The notes below the pieces were generated by a model that saw only the letters and a list, made by a program, of their open reading frames with translations, made no database searches and was not told where the DNA came from. Positions 14,409 to 22,703 of a DNA stretch of 54,686 bases are shown here, one piece after another (the first letter of the stretch is position 1; the number at the start of each line of letters is the position of its first letter). Made by a program: the position numbers and the translations under genes. The stretch is taken from NCBI GenBank assembly GCA_902761365.1, contig CACWJZ010000018.1:1-54686 (forward strand), given 5' to 3'. The stretch comes from an uncultured Eubacteriales bacterium. GTDB lineage: Bacteria > Bacillota > Clostridia > Christensenellales > CAG-138.

Positions 14409-15431
14409 ATGGCAAGTGTAAAACTGACCAACGTAAAGAAGGTTTACGATAACAACGTGGTCGCCGTGCACGACTTCAATCTGGACATCAAGGACAAGGA
14501 GTTCGTGGTGTTCGTCGGCCCCTCCGGCTGCGGCAAATCCACCACCCTGCGCATGGTGGCGGGCCTGGAGGAGATCAGCGGCGGCACCGTGGAGATCGAC
14601 GGCGAGGTGGTCAACGATCTGCAGCCCAAGGATCGGAACATCGCCATGGTCACCAACGCCGCGGAGATTTTGGGTATCACCGACTACCTGCTGCGCAAGC
14701 CCCGGGCCCTGTCCGGCGGCCAGCGGCAGCGTGTGGCCATCGGCCGCGCCATGGTCCGTGACTCCAAGGTGTTCCTCATGGACGAGCCCCTCTCCAACCT
14801 GGACGCCAAGCTCAGGAACCAGATGCGTGCCGAGATCATCCTGCTGCGGCAGAAGCTGAACACCACCTTCATCTACGTGACCCACGACCAGACCGAGGCC
14901 ATGACCTTGGGCGATCGCATCGTCATCATGAAGGACGGCTACATCCAGCAGGTGGGCACCCCCGCCGAGGTGTTCGAGAAGCCCACGAACCTGTTCGTGG
15001 CCGAGTTCATCGGTGCGCCCAAGATGAACATCGTCAAGACCAGCCTGGTCAAGGAAGGCGACAAGTACTTCGTGACCCCCTGCGGCGCGAAGATCGAGGT
15101 CACCGGCGAGAAGGGCGAGCTGCTGAACGAGAAGAGCGTCAGGGGCGGCGAGGTGCTGCTGGGCGTTCGTCCCGAGCACATGAAGCTCAGCTTCGAGGCC
15201 ACGCCCGACACCATGCCCGCCCGGCTGGAGGTCAACGAGATGATGGGCAGCGAGCTGCACCTCCATGTGTTCACGGAGGACGGCACCCGCTGGATCGTCC
15301 GCGTGCCCACCATCGACCTCACCCAGGCCCAGCGCGCGTCCCTGGTCAACGGCGCCGAGGTGTACATCACCTTCGAGGGCAAGGTCATGCACTTCTTCGA
15401 TCCCAAGACCGAGAAGAACCTGGTCTATTGA
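14409..15431 (+). CDS. msmX: MsmX/UgpC-type sugar ABC ATPase lacking the Q-loop segment
   Basis: 340 aa; this family is normally about 365-375. Intact parts: Walker A GPSGCGKSTT, signature LSGGQRQRVAIGRA, Walker B VFLMDEP, D-loop SNLDAK, H-switch YVTHDQTEA, and a C-terminal regulatory/OB domain with GVRPEHM. Between Walker A and the signature, residues 76-88 read RNIAMVTNAAEIL. In the family, MV is followed by FQNYALYPHM and about 25 more residues before AAEIL. About 34 residues, including the Q-loop glutamine and the first part of the helical subdomain that touches the EAA loops, are therefore missing in frame (junction at 14649-14660). The protein should bind ATP but couple poorly or not at all. 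A full-length shared MsmX elsewhere in the genome could energise the importer. Confidence 0.9.
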   Translation: MASVKLTNVKKVYDNNVVAVHDFNLDIKDKEFVVFVGPSGCGKSTTLRMVAGLEEISGGTVEIDGEVVNDLQPKDRNIAMVTNAAEILGITDYLLRKPRALSGGQRQRVAIGRAMVRDSKVFLMDEPLSNLDAKLRNQMRAEIILLRQKLNTTFIYVTHDQTEAMTLGDRIVIMKDGYIQQVGTPAEVFEKPTNLFVAEFIGAPKMNIVKTSLVKEGDKYFVTPCGAKIEVTGEKGELLNEKSVRGGEVLLGVRPEHMKLSFEATPDTMPARLEVNEMMGSELHLHVFTEDGTRWIVRVPTIDLTQAQRASLVNGAEVYITFEGKVMHFFDPKTEKNLVY

Positions 15432-15445
15432 GCAATGGCACAACA

Positions 15446-15474
15446 AAAGCCCGGCCGACCGGCCGGGCTTTTTC
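15446..15474 (+). terminator. Rho-independent terminator of the importer operon
   Basis: A perfect stem AAGCCCGGCC/GGCCGGGCTT with loop GACC, then a T-run. It lies 15 nt after the ATPase stop. Confidence 0.9.
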
Positions 15475-15509
15475 TCGTTCCGTCTGGGAGCATGACAGGG
15501 GCGTGCCGA

Positions 15510-15791
15510 TCACGGCTCCCGGTAATAGGTGCCTTTCTCCCGCCGCAGCAGCCCAAAGTCCACCAGCTCCCGGCGGAGGGTGCAGTAGTCGTCGTAGTGG
15601 TCCAGGATCTTGAAGTTGACCTCCTGCTCAGTGTAGCTGCGGCCCGGCTCGAAGTCCCGGACGATCAGATCCAGCAGCACCTTCCGCTTCTTCAGCTGGC
15701 TGGGCATGGCGATGATGAGCCCGTCCCGCCAGAAGGAACGCTTCACCTTTTCGGCGAAGGCTTCGTCATAGAGCATCTCTTCATTCAGCAT
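15510..15791 (-). CDS. DUF2087 domain protein
   Basis: 93 aa. The sequence from KKRKVLLDLIVRDFEPGRSY, through TEQEVNFKILDHYDDYCTLR to RELVDFGLLRRE, is the DUF2087 signature, a small winged-helix-like module. In other bacteria it occurs alone or fused to HTH regulators, so a nucleic-acid-binding or regulatory role is plausible but unproven. It is last in a three-gene minus-strand operon (ModE-like HTH, lipoprotein, DUF2087), with 9 nt after the lipoprotein stop. Confidence 0.85.
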   Translation of the reverse strand: MLNEEMLYDEAFAEKVKRSFWRDGLIIAMPSQLKKRKVLLDLIVRDFEPGRSYTEQEVNFKILDHYDDYCTLRRELVDFGLLRREKGTYYREP

Positions 15792-15800
15792 ATATATACC

Positions 15801-16475
15801 TCACCGCACGGCCTGAAGGGACCCGTGCACGATCTTGAGTTCGTCGGCGTACCGGACCTCGTCGCCCACCCAGATGAGCAGCACCAGCTTGTCCTTTCGA
15901 ATGAAGATATGGCCGGTAAAATCGTAAGTCTCCCCCTCGATGGCGATGGTCGAAGCGCCCTGGTAGCAGGGGATGCCGTTGAGCTCGCTTTTGTGGATGT
16001 CCACGGGCGACAGGGCAAAGCCGGTCATGCCGCTGCTGGTCAGGGCGCCCTCCACCATGGCGGTGATGGACTCCTGGGGGGCGAACAACAGCATGAGATC
16101 AGCGGTCCGCTCCGTCAGCTTCATGGTGTTGGGGATCTCCTCATAGATCAGGAAGGTGTGCCGGGTGTCGTTGGGGTCCGGGTAGAGGTAGACCCCGTCC
16201 GAGATGCCGGCCCGGAGCCAGCTGCCGGGCGCGTCGAAGCGGAAATAGGTGCCCGTATAGGTCTGAACGGGCAGCGACGCCGGCGCAGCGGTGGCCTCCG
16301 CCACGGGCGCGGGATCGGGCGCCGGGGGCTCCGCCGTGGCAGCAGGCCCATCGGTTTGGACCGGCGCCAAAGTGGGATCGTCGGCGGCCTTCGCCTTTTT
16401 GCCCGCCATGGCGGGGAAGGATATGCAGCCCCCCAGCAGGCTAAGGCAAAGGATCAGGATCAGCAGTCTCTTCAC
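15801..16475 (-). CDS. Uncharacterised lipoprotein
   Basis: 224 aa starting at GTG (16475-16473), 5 nt after an AAGGAGG SD. The lipobox is SLLGGC (Cys17), followed by a Pro/Ala/Thr stalk (about residues 33-68). A C-terminal domain of about 150 residues has mixed strands (YFRFDAPGSWLRAG, HTFLIYEEIPN, HIFIRKDKLVLLIWVG). The phrase FDAPGSW is like PsbP/DUF1795-type lipoproteins, but I do not assign a family. It overlaps the end of the HTH gene by 35 bp, suggesting translational coupling. Confidence 0.75.
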   Translation of the reverse strand: MKRLLILILCLSLLGGCISFPAMAGKKAKAADDPTLAPVQTDGPAATAEPPAPDPAPVAEATAAPASLPVQTYTGTYFRFDAPGSWLRAGISDGVYLYPDPNDTRHTFLIYEEIPNTMKLTERTADLMLLFAPQESITAMVEGALTSSGMTGFALSPVDIHKSELNGIPCYQGASTIAIEGETYDFTGHIFIRKDKLVLLIWVGDEVRYADELKIVHGSLQAVR

Positions 16476-16851
16476 GGGGTCCTCCTTCCTTCGGAACCGG
16501 GGCCGGGGCGGGCTCCCGGCCGAAGGCGGTCAGAAAATCCGCCCGGGCGTGTTCGTTGACCAGGGCGCAGAAGCGGTCGTACTGTTCGAGGAACGTGCGC
16601 CCTTCCGGGGTGAGGGAGGCGCCGCCGCCCTCCTTGCCGCCGGTGGTGGTGTTGAGCAGGGGGAAGCCCAGCTCCCGCTCCGCCCGGCGGATGATGGCCC
16701 AGGCCTTGGAGTAGGCCATGCCCATGGACATGGTGGCCTGGCGGATGGAGCGATAGGCCTCCACCCGGTGGAGGAGCACCGCGATGCCCGGCCCAAAGAA
16801 CTTTTCCTCGCCCATGATCCGGGGCGAGACGACGAAGCGGATCTCATTCAT
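16441..16851 (-). CDS. ModE-type (LysR-like) winged-helix DNA-binding protein, no molybdate domain
   Basis: 136 aa from the ATG at 16851 (9 nt from the SD AAGGAG; another ATG lies two codons upstream). The winged helix resembles the ModE N-terminus: FFGPGIAVLLHRVEAYRSIR, QATMSMGMAYSKAWAIIRRA and ELGFPLLNTTTGGKEGGGAS, ending SLTPEGRTFLEQY. There is no TOBE domain, so molybdate sensing is not indicated. No molybdenum genes are nearby. It probably regulates its own short operon or distant genes. The C-terminal 25 residues are Pro/Glu-rich and lie in the overlap with the lipoprotein gene. Confidence 0.85.
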   Translation of the reverse strand: MNEIRFVVSPRIMGEEKFFGPGIAVLLHRVEAYRSIRQATMSMGMAYSKAWAIIRRAERELGFPLLNTTTGGKEGGGASLTPEGRTFLEQYDRFCALVNEHARADFLTAFGREPAPAPVPKEGGPREETADPDPLP

Positions 16852-16873
16852 GGCCATTCTCTCCTTTCTACAC

Positions 16874-16902
16874 ATCATACCGCATAATGTCGAAACTGGC
16901 AA
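16874..16902 (-). promoter_or_regulatory. Promoter of the ModE-like operon
   Basis: On the minus strand TTGCCA (16902-16897), a 17-bp spacer and TATGAT (16879-16874) precede a very short leader before the ATG at 16851. It is divergent from the sdpI promoter 12 bp away. Confidence 0.65.
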
Positions 16903-16914
16903 GACCGGCCCGCA

Positions 16915-16943
16915 TTGACGGGAAAAAGGGCCGATGGTATACT
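16915..16943 (+). promoter_or_regulatory. Promoter of the sdpI-like gene
   Basis: TTGACG (16915-16920), a 17-bp spacer and TATACT (16938-16943). The SD AAGGAGG begins about where transcription should start. Confidence 0.7.
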
Positions 16944-16963
16944 GCCAAAAAGGAGGTGAGCCC

Positions 16964-17341
16964 GTGGGCTTTTGGGTGTTTATGACCGTCATGGCGCTGC
17001 TGATCCCGGGGACCATGCTGCTCTTCGGGACCCGGTTCGAGCGAAAGCCGCCCCGACGCAACAGCGTCTTCGGCTACAAGACCGCCATGTCCCAAAGGAA
17101 CGACGATACCTGGGCCTTCGCCCACCGGTACATCGGCCGCCTCTGGCGCGTCTGGGGCCTGGCGACGCTTTGCGTCTCCCTTTTGGTCATGCTCCTGGCC
17201 CTGAACCGGGGCATGGCGACCGTGGGGTACGCGGGGCTGATCCTCACCGTCGCCCAGCTGGTCCCCCTCGTCGGCGCCATCTTCTCCACGGAGCGGGCGC
17301 TCAAGCGCACCTTCGACCGGTTCGGGCAGCGGATTCAGTGA
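16964..17341 (+). CDS. SdpI family membrane protein
   Basis: 125 aa from GTG at 16964, placed 8 nt after AAGGAGG; the upstream ATG at 16934 overlaps the promoter and was rejected. There are three membrane helices (about residues 1-20, 60-80, 85-105). The SdpI signature lies after the first helix: RRNSVFGYKTAMSQRNDDTW and AFAHRYIGRLW. SdpI of B. subtilis is an immunity protein against the SDP toxin, but most family members have no known role, and no toxin gene is adjacent here. Confidence 0.87.
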   Translation: MGFWVFMTVMALLIPGTMLLFGTRFERKPPRRNSVFGYKTAMSQRNDDTWAFAHRYIGRLWRVWGLATLCVSLLVMLLALNRGMATVGYAGLILTVAQLVPLVGAIFSTERALKRTFDRFGQRIQ

Positions 17342-17389
17342 AATCCTCCGTTCTTTTATCGCGAAAGAAAAGGGATCACCCAAAAACAT

Positions 17390-17424
17390 AAATGGGAAGT
17401 ATGGCTTACGCTGTACTTCCCATT
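17390..17424. terminator. Bidirectional terminator between sdpI and thrS
   Basis: The stem TGGGAAGTA/TACTTCCCA around a 12-nt loop is followed by TTGTTCTT on the plus strand and by TTTATGTTTTT on the minus strand. It can end both convergent transcripts. Confidence 0.75.
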
Positions 17425-17453
17425 GTTCTTCTGCGGCAAAATATCAATCCGCT

Positions 17454-19394
17454 TTATTTCGCCTTCTCGGCGATTTCCTTCAGCAGCAGGGCCTGGAAAT
17501 CGTCCATGGACATGGCGCCCAGATCCCCCTTGCCCCGGGCGCGGACGGCCACGGTCTTCTCCTCGGCCTCCTTGTCGCCGATGATGAGCATGTAGGGGAT
17601 CTTCTGCATCTGGGCCTCCCGGATCTTGAAGCCGATCTTCTCGTTCCGTTCGTCCACCTCCACCCGCACGCCGAGGCCATCCAGCCTGTCGGCCAGGGCC
17701 TTGGAGTATTCGAGGGCTCGATCCGTGATGGGCAGCACCTTCACCTGGGTGGGCATCATCCAGGTGGGCAGGGCGCCCGCGTACTCCTCAATGAGGTATG
17801 CCAGCGTCCGCTCGTAGCAGCCCAGGCTGGTCCGATGGATGATGTAGGGCAGGGCCTTCTCGCCGTTCTCGTCGATGTAGTACATGCCGAACCGCTTGGC
17901 CAGGAGCATGTCGATCTGGATCGTGACCAGGGTATCCTCCTTGCCGTACACGTTCCGGTACTGGATGTCCAGCTTGGGCCCGTAGAAGGCGGCCTCGTCG
18001 ATGCCGATCTCGTACTTCACGCCCAGATGGTCCAAAATGCGGCTCATGGCGGCCTGCGCGGCGTTCCACTGCACCGCCGTACCCTCGTACTTGTTCTTGG
18101 GGTTGGCGGGGTCCCACTGGGAGAAGCGGAAGGTGCACTTGTCCCACAGACCCACCGTGCTCAGGAAGTACTTGGAAAGCTCCAGACAATCCTTGAACTC
18201 CTCCTCCAGCTGGTCCGGGCGCACCATCAGATGTCCCTCGGAGATGGTGAACTGGCGCACGCGGATGAGGCCGTGCATCTCGCCGGAGTCCTCGTTGCGG
18301 AACAGGGTGGACGTCTCCCCCAGCCGCATGGGCAGGTCACGGTAGCTCCGCTGCCGGTTCAGGTACACCTGATACTGGAAGGGGCAGGTCATGGGCCGCA
18401 GGGCGAAGCATTCCTTCGTCTCGTCGTCCGGGTCGCCCATGATGAACATGCCGTCCCGATAATGGTCCCAATGGCCGGAGATCTTGTAGAGCTCCCGCTT
18501 GGCGAAGTAGGGGGTCTTGGTGAGCAGATACCCGTGCTTCTGCTCCGTGTCCTCCACCCAGCGCTGCATGAGCTGGATCACCCGGGCGCCCTTGGGCAGG
18601 AGCACCGGCAATCCCTGGCCGATCACGTCCACCGTGGTGAAGTATTCGAGCTCCCGGCCGATCTTGTTGTGGTCCCGCTTCTTGGCCTCCTCCAGGCGCG
18701 TGATGTAGGCCACCAGCTCGTCCTTCTTCTCGAAGGCCGTGCCGTAGATGCGCTGGAGCATCTTGTTCTTTTCGCTGCCCCGCCAGTAGGCGCCGGCCAC
18801 GCTGAGGAGCTTGATGTTCTTCACCCGGGCCGTGCTGCCCACGTGGGTGCCGGCGCACAGGTCCACGAACTCGCCCTGTTTGTAGAAGCTGATGACGGCG
18901 TCCTCGGGCAGGTCCCGGATCAGCTCCACCTTGTAGGGCTCGCCCTTCTTCTCCATGAAGGCGATGGCCTCCTCCCGGGGGAGCTCGAACCGCTCCAGCT
19001 TCAAATTCTCCCGCTGGATCTGCTCCATGGTCTTCTCGATCTTCTTGAAGTCGTCGGGGGAGAAGTTGAAGGGCGCGTCGAAGTCGTAATAGAACCCGTC
19101 CTTGGTGGCGGGGCCGATGGCCAGCTTCACCTCGGGCCAGAGACGCTTGACGGCCTGGGCCAGGATATGGGAGGCCGTGTGCCGATAGGTCCAGCGGCCG
19201 TCGGCGTCGTCAAAGGTGAGGAGCCTGAGGCTGCAGTCCTGTTCGATGGGCCGAAAGGCGTCGGCGCGGACGCCGTCGATCTCGCAGCAGATGACGGACT
19301 TCTTCAGCTCCTGGCTGAGGCTGGCAGCGATGTCCAGGGCGCTCGTCCCGTTCTCGTATTCCCGCTTCGATCCGTCGGGGAAGGTGATGATCAT
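17454..19394 (-). CDS. thrS: Threonyl-tRNA synthetase
   Basis: 646 aa, full length. The TGS domain (residues 1-62) starts MIITFPDGSKREYENG. The editing/SAD domain shows HTASHILAQA and DLCAGTHV. The class II core has ALRPMTCPFQYQVY and FRNEDSGEMHGLIRVRQFT (zinc-site region); the motif 3 region is CYERTLAYLIEEY. The anticodon-binding domain follows (VKVLPITDRALEY onwards). The region just before it reads GALPTWMMPTQV. It charges tRNA-Thr and edits mis-charged Ser. The ATG at 19394 follows an AGAGAGG-type SD. Expression is controlled by the T-box leader upstream. Confidence 0.98.
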   Translation of the reverse strand: MIITFPDGSKREYENGTSALDIAASLSQELKKSVICCEIDGVRADAFRPIEQDCSLRLLTFDDADGRWTYRHTASHILAQAVKRLWPEVKLAIGPATKDGFYYDFDAPFNFSPDDFKKIEKTMEQIQRENLKLERFELPREEAIAFMEKKGEPYKVELIRDLPEDAVISFYKQGEFVDLCAGTHVGSTARVKNIKLLSVAGAYWRGSEKNKMLQRIYGTAFEKKDELVAYITRLEEAKKRDHNKIGRELEYFTTVDVIGQGLPVLLPKGARVIQLMQRWVEDTEQKHGYLLTKTPYFAKRELYKISGHWDHYRDGMFIMGDPDDETKECFALRPMTCPFQYQVYLNRQRSYRDLPMRLGETSTLFRNEDSGEMHGLIRVRQFTISEGHLMVRPDQLEEEFKDCLELSKYFLSTVGLWDKCTFRFSQWDPANPKNKYEGTAVQWNAAQAAMSRILDHLGVKYEIGIDEAAFYGPKLDIQYRNVYGKEDTLVTIQIDMLLAKRFGMYYIDENGEKALPYIIHRTSLGCYERTLAYLIEEYAGALPTWMMPTQVKVLPITDRALEYSKALADRLDGLGVRVEVDERNEKIGFKIREAQMQKIPYMLIIGDKEAEEKTVAVRARGKGDLGAMSMDDFQALLLKEIAEKAK

Positions 19395-19427
19395 ACGTGT
19401 TTCCTCTCTTTCTTCCGAATGTAAATT

Positions 19428-19650
19428 AAAAGCCCCAATGCTGCATTACAGCACTGGGGCGCTTGGTTTGCGCGGTTCCACCCAAGTTTATCACTCGCAT
19501 CCGGCGATATGGGGCCGGTCCCCTTCAGGTCGCCGGGCGGTCTTCGCCTCCTGCCCCCCGCGCGCCTTGCAGCCGGTGAACGCGCTCTCTGAAGGAGGAC
19601 AGCCTTTGAGGGTACTGCTTCCCGGGTCATACCCGAAATTAGAATTTATT
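19428..19650 (-). promoter_or_regulatory. T-box riboswitch leader of thrS
   Basis: On the minus strand the leader contains the canonical T-box GGGTGGAACCGCG (about 19470-19483). A terminator helix follows: GCCCCAGTGCTG, a short loop, CAGCATTGGGGC, then TTTTA. Upstream, AGAGAGCGCG and GGCTG blocks mark Stem I (about 19560-19600). Uncharged tRNA-Thr should pair with the specifier and the T-box bulge and favour antitermination. Two ACC triplets in the Stem I region (GAAGACCGCC and GGGGACCGG) are specifier candidates; I could not choose between them by eye. Confidence 0.92.
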
Positions 19651-19675
19651 ATACCACGGCGATCCGGTGTGTCAA
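19648..19675 (-). promoter_or_regulatory. thrS: thrS promoter
   Basis: On the minus strand TTGACA (19675-19670), a 16-bp spacer and TATAAT (19653-19648), with a TGG extension just upstream of the -10. This is a near-consensus housekeeping promoter. Confidence 0.85.
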
Positions 19676-19771
19676 GTACAATTCATGCTCCGCGCGAGCG
19701 AAATCGTGCAGATCGTGCAGGAGTTGCATCTCCAATTGTATAACCTGCGGCTTTCCGGTGCCTTTTTCTGG

Positions 19772-19800
19772 TTGACGGTTGCGAACAATGATTGTAAAAT
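19772..19800 (+). promoter_or_regulatory. yybS: Promoter for leaderless yybS transcript
   Basis: TTGACG (19772-19777), a 17-bp spacer and TAAAAT (19795-19800). The ATG begins at 19807, 6 nt after the -10, with no Shine-Dalgarno in between. Confidence 0.75.
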
Positions 19801-19806
19801 GGGAAC

Positions 19807-20748
19807 ATGGAAAATAGCAGGGGAAAACAGAATGGGATGATGTGGGGCCTGTGGCTGGGCCTGGCCGTCATGGGCGGGGCCAGCATATACTACTACCCCC
19901 TGTTCGTGCTGACCATGTTCGTGGTGCCGGCGCTGTGGGCGACCCTGGCCTTCCGGACCCGGCCCGTGATGCTTTTGGTGGCTGGGGCGCTGGTGTTCCT
20001 CTTCGGCTATCTCATGGGCTACGAGATGTTGAGCTGCCTGTGCATCCTGGGCATGGCGGTCCCCCCCGGGGTCTTCCTGTGGTACAGTCAGAAGGAACGC
20101 ATGGGCAACTTTCAAAGCGTCCTGTACGTGTCCGTGCTGCTGACCTTCGGCCTGTTCCTCCTGTTCTGCGTGCCGGACCTGCTGTCCACCGGCGACCCCT
20201 ACGCCTCCATCCGCACCTACTTCGCGGCGGTGCCGGAGATGTTTCAGGGCACCAGCCTGTATGAGGCATCGCTCCTGCTGGTGAGCCGGATCGACGAGAT
20301 GATGATCGCCTGCTTCTATGCTTTTGCCGCTTTGTATGCTTTGGTGAACGTGCTGCTTTTGCACGCCTTCAACAAGGGGAAGAAGGATATGCCGCTCTGC
20401 CCCTTGGGGCCCTTCGGCACCTGGTCCGCCCCCTATGGCTATGTGATGATCGCAGGCGGGCTGTGCCTTCTGGCAACGATCCTCACCGTCTCCCGGGACA
20501 CGCCCATGGTCTCCACTTTGAGCCTGTTGCTCTATGAGATGTGGGCCATGCCCCTGTTTCTGACGGGGGTCAACGCATTGTACGCCCTGCTTCTGCGCCG
20601 GTTGCCTGGGAGCCGGGGCAAGGTGGCCTTCGGGGTGCTGCTGGGGGCCGGGCTGGTGTTCTTCTATCAGATTTTTCAAATGGTGTTGCTGCTGTTGGGA
20701 TTCGTAGGGGTCGTCCGCAGGCGGCGTGCCGGAAAGGAACGGCGATGA
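19807..20748 (+). CDS. yybS: YybS family membrane protein (DUF2232)
   Basis: 313 aa, about eight hydrophobic segments, consistent with the YybS/DUF2232 family. The identification rests on the polytopic character plus the conserved order yybS-gdpP-rplI-dnaB(dnaC) found in Firmicutes. The function is not established; the family has an S-component-like (ECF) or transporter-like topology. The start is leaderless (see the promoter entry). The stop overlaps the gdpP start as ATGA. Confidence 0.87.
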   Translation: MENSRGKQNGMMWGLWLGLAVMGGASIYYYPLFVLTMFVVPALWATLAFRTRPVMLLVAGALVFLFGYLMGYEMLSCLCILGMAVPPGVFLWYSQKERMGNFQSVLYVSVLLTFGLFLLFCVPDLLSTGDPYASIRTYFAAVPEMFQGTSLYEASLLLVSRIDEMMIACFYAFAALYALVNVLLLHAFNKGKKDMPLCPLGPFGTWSAPYGYVMIAGGLCLLATILTVSRDTPMVSTLSLLLYEMWAMPLFLTGVNALYALLLRRLPGSRGKVAFGVLLGAGLVFFYQIFQMVLLLLGFVGVVRRRRAGKERR

Positions 20749-22700
20749 AACGATATAGGGGGATCCTGATCTTTCTGTTGTTCGCCCTGCTGGCCCTTGC
20801 CGGCACGGTCTATTACTATGACCAAAAGCTGGGCTATCTGTGCCTGGGTGCGACGGGCGTAATCACGATCATCATGCTGCTTTTGTTGCTGGGCGTGGCC
20901 CGGCGGCAGCAGCAGCTCATGGACACGGTCTTTGCGGACAACGCCACCGCCGCGTCTCGGCTCATCCGCAAGGTGGACATCCCGGTGTTGCTCATGGATA
21001 TGAACGGCAAGATCGTCTGGCGCAACGATGCCCTGGCCGCTGTGTTCGAGGGGAAGAACGTGTTGGAGCTTCTGCCCAACTTCAAGCCCACGCAGCCCAC
21101 GGTCCAGCAGATCTTGCTGGCCGGCACCAACTACCAGGTCATGACCATGCCGGTCCACCGGGTGGGCACCAAGAAGAAACTGCTGTTTCAGTACTGGCTG
21201 GATAGGACCGAGGCCGTCCACTATCAGCGTCTCTACACCGAACAGATGCCCTACGTGATGCTGGTGTACATGGACAACTACGAGGAGCTGGCGGGGGATC
21301 GGCAGTTTCACGGCACAGCGGTCTTGGCCGAGGTGGAGCGCCTGGTTTCCGAGCTCTGCCGCCGGACTGGAGGCATCTACCGCCGGTACGAAAACGGCCG
21401 CTTCCTCTGCGTGCTGGAAGCTGCTGAGGTCAACAAGCTGGAGAAGGAGAGGTTTCAGCTGCTGGAGCAGGCGCGGCGCCTGGAGACGGGCACCGGCGCC
21501 ACGGTCTCTCTGTCCGTGTCCGTAGGCATGGCACCCCGGATCGCCCAGTCTGAGGAGGGCGCCCGCACCGCCATGGAGCTGGCGCTGGGCCGCGGCGGCG
21601 ACCAGGCCGTGGTCCGGGACGGGGCCGACTATCGTTTTTACGGCGGCAAGAAGCAGCAGGACGCCCGCCAGAGCCGGGTCAAGATGCGCCTGTTCGCCAA
21701 GGCCCTGCGGCAGCTCATCGAGGGCAGCGGGGACGTGTTCATCATGGGCCACAAGAACCCGGACATGGACTGCCTGGGCGCGGCCCTGGGCATCGCCACC
21801 TGCGTGCAGCACACCCGTTTGCGGCCCTTCATCGTGCTGACCGAACCGAACGACGCCACGGCGGACGCCATCCGGGAGATGGATCGGCTGGGCCTCAGCG
21901 ACAGGATGCTGGTCACCGGCCCCGAGGCCTTGGAGATGGTGCAGCCCAACTCCGTGGTGGTGGTGGTGGACACCCAGCGGCCCATGATCACCGACTGCCC
22001 GGCGCTCCTCGATCGGGTGGAGAAGCTGGTCCTCATCGACCATCATCGCCGCAGCGCGGACTATATCGAGAACCCCACCCTCCACTATCTGGAATCCCGG
22101 GCCTCCTCCGCGTCGGAGATGGTCACGGAGATCATCCAGTATTACGACGAATCCGTGCGGCCCGACAGCTTCGTGTGCAGCGCGTTGCTCGCAGGCATCG
22201 AGCTCGATACCAAGCAGTTCGTCTTCAACGTGGGCAGCCGCACCTTCGAGGCGGCGGGGTACTTGCGGCGGAACGGGGCGGACCTGACCCTGGTCAAGAG
22301 TCTGTTCCAAAATGATTTCGACAGCTTTATCCGCGTGGCCCGGACGGTTCAGAACGCCGAGATCGGCGAGGACGGCGTGGCCATCGCAGCCTGCGAACCG
22401 GGGCTGACGGATCCTCAGCTCATTGCGGCTCGAGCGGCAGACGAGCTGTTGAAGGTGAAGGGCGTGAAGGCTGCCTTCACCCTGGCGGATATGGGGGACT
22501 ATATCAACATATCCGGCCGGAGCTACGGCCTCATCAACGTGCAGTTGATCCTGGAGCAGCTGGGCGGCGGCGGCCATCTCACCATGGCCGGGGCCCAGAT
22601 CCGGGGCAGGACCATGGAAGAGGCGGTGGAGCTCCTCAAGAGCTGCATCCGGCCCGAGGAACAGAGTGAATCAGCGGAAGAACCGCAGGGAGGAGATTGA
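20745..22700 (+). CDS. gdpP: Cyclic-di-AMP phosphodiesterase GdpP
   Basis: 651 aa from the ATG in the ATGA overlap with yybS. There are two N-terminal membrane helices (residues about 5-50). A PAS-like domain (about 80-150) and a degenerate GGDEF domain (about 170-300, with RYENGRFLCVLE in place of an active GGDEF loop) follow. The DHH domain shows GHKNPDMDCLGA (His336, Asp340, Asp342), VVVDTQRP and IDHHR (Asp432, His433, His434). The DHHA1 part ends with GGGHLTMAGAQI. The enzyme hydrolyses c-di-AMP to pApA and so affects cell-wall and osmotic homeostasis. It lies 3 nt before rplI in one operon. Confidence 0.96.
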   Translation: MKRYRGILIFLLFALLALAGTVYYYDQKLGYLCLGATGVITIIMLLLLLGVARRQQQLMDTVFADNATAASRLIRKVDIPVLLMDMNGKIVWRNDALAAVFEGKNVLELLPNFKPTQPTVQQILLAGTNYQVMTMPVHRVGTKKKLLFQYWLDRTEAVHYQRLYTEQMPYVMLVYMDNYEELAGDRQFHGTAVLAEVERLVSELCRRTGGIYRRYENGRFLCVLEAAEVNKLEKERFQLLEQARRLETGTGATVSLSVSVGMAPRIAQSEEGARTAMELALGRGGDQAVVRDGADYRFYGGKKQQDARQSRVKMRLFAKALRQLIEGSGDVFIMGHKNPDMDCLGAALGIATCVQHTRLRPFIVLTEPNDATADAIREMDRLGLSDRMLVTGPEALEMVQPNSVVVVVDTQRPMITDCPALLDRVEKLVLIDHHRRSADYIENPTLHYLESRASSASEMVTEIIQYYDESVRPDSFVCSALLAGIELDTKQFVFNVGSRTFEAAGYLRRNGADLTLVKSLFQNDFDSFIRVARTVQNAEIGEDGVAIAACEPGLTDPQLIAARAADELLKVKGVKAAFTLADMGDYINISGRSYGLINVQLILEQLGGGGHLTMAGAQIRGRTMEEAVELLKSCIRPEEQSESAEEPQGGD

Positions 22701-22703
22701 AAT

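Noticed and set aside
20676-22577. A long open frame antisense to gdpP
   Set aside because: It mirrors the codons of a clear GdpP and has no SD or recognisable domain.
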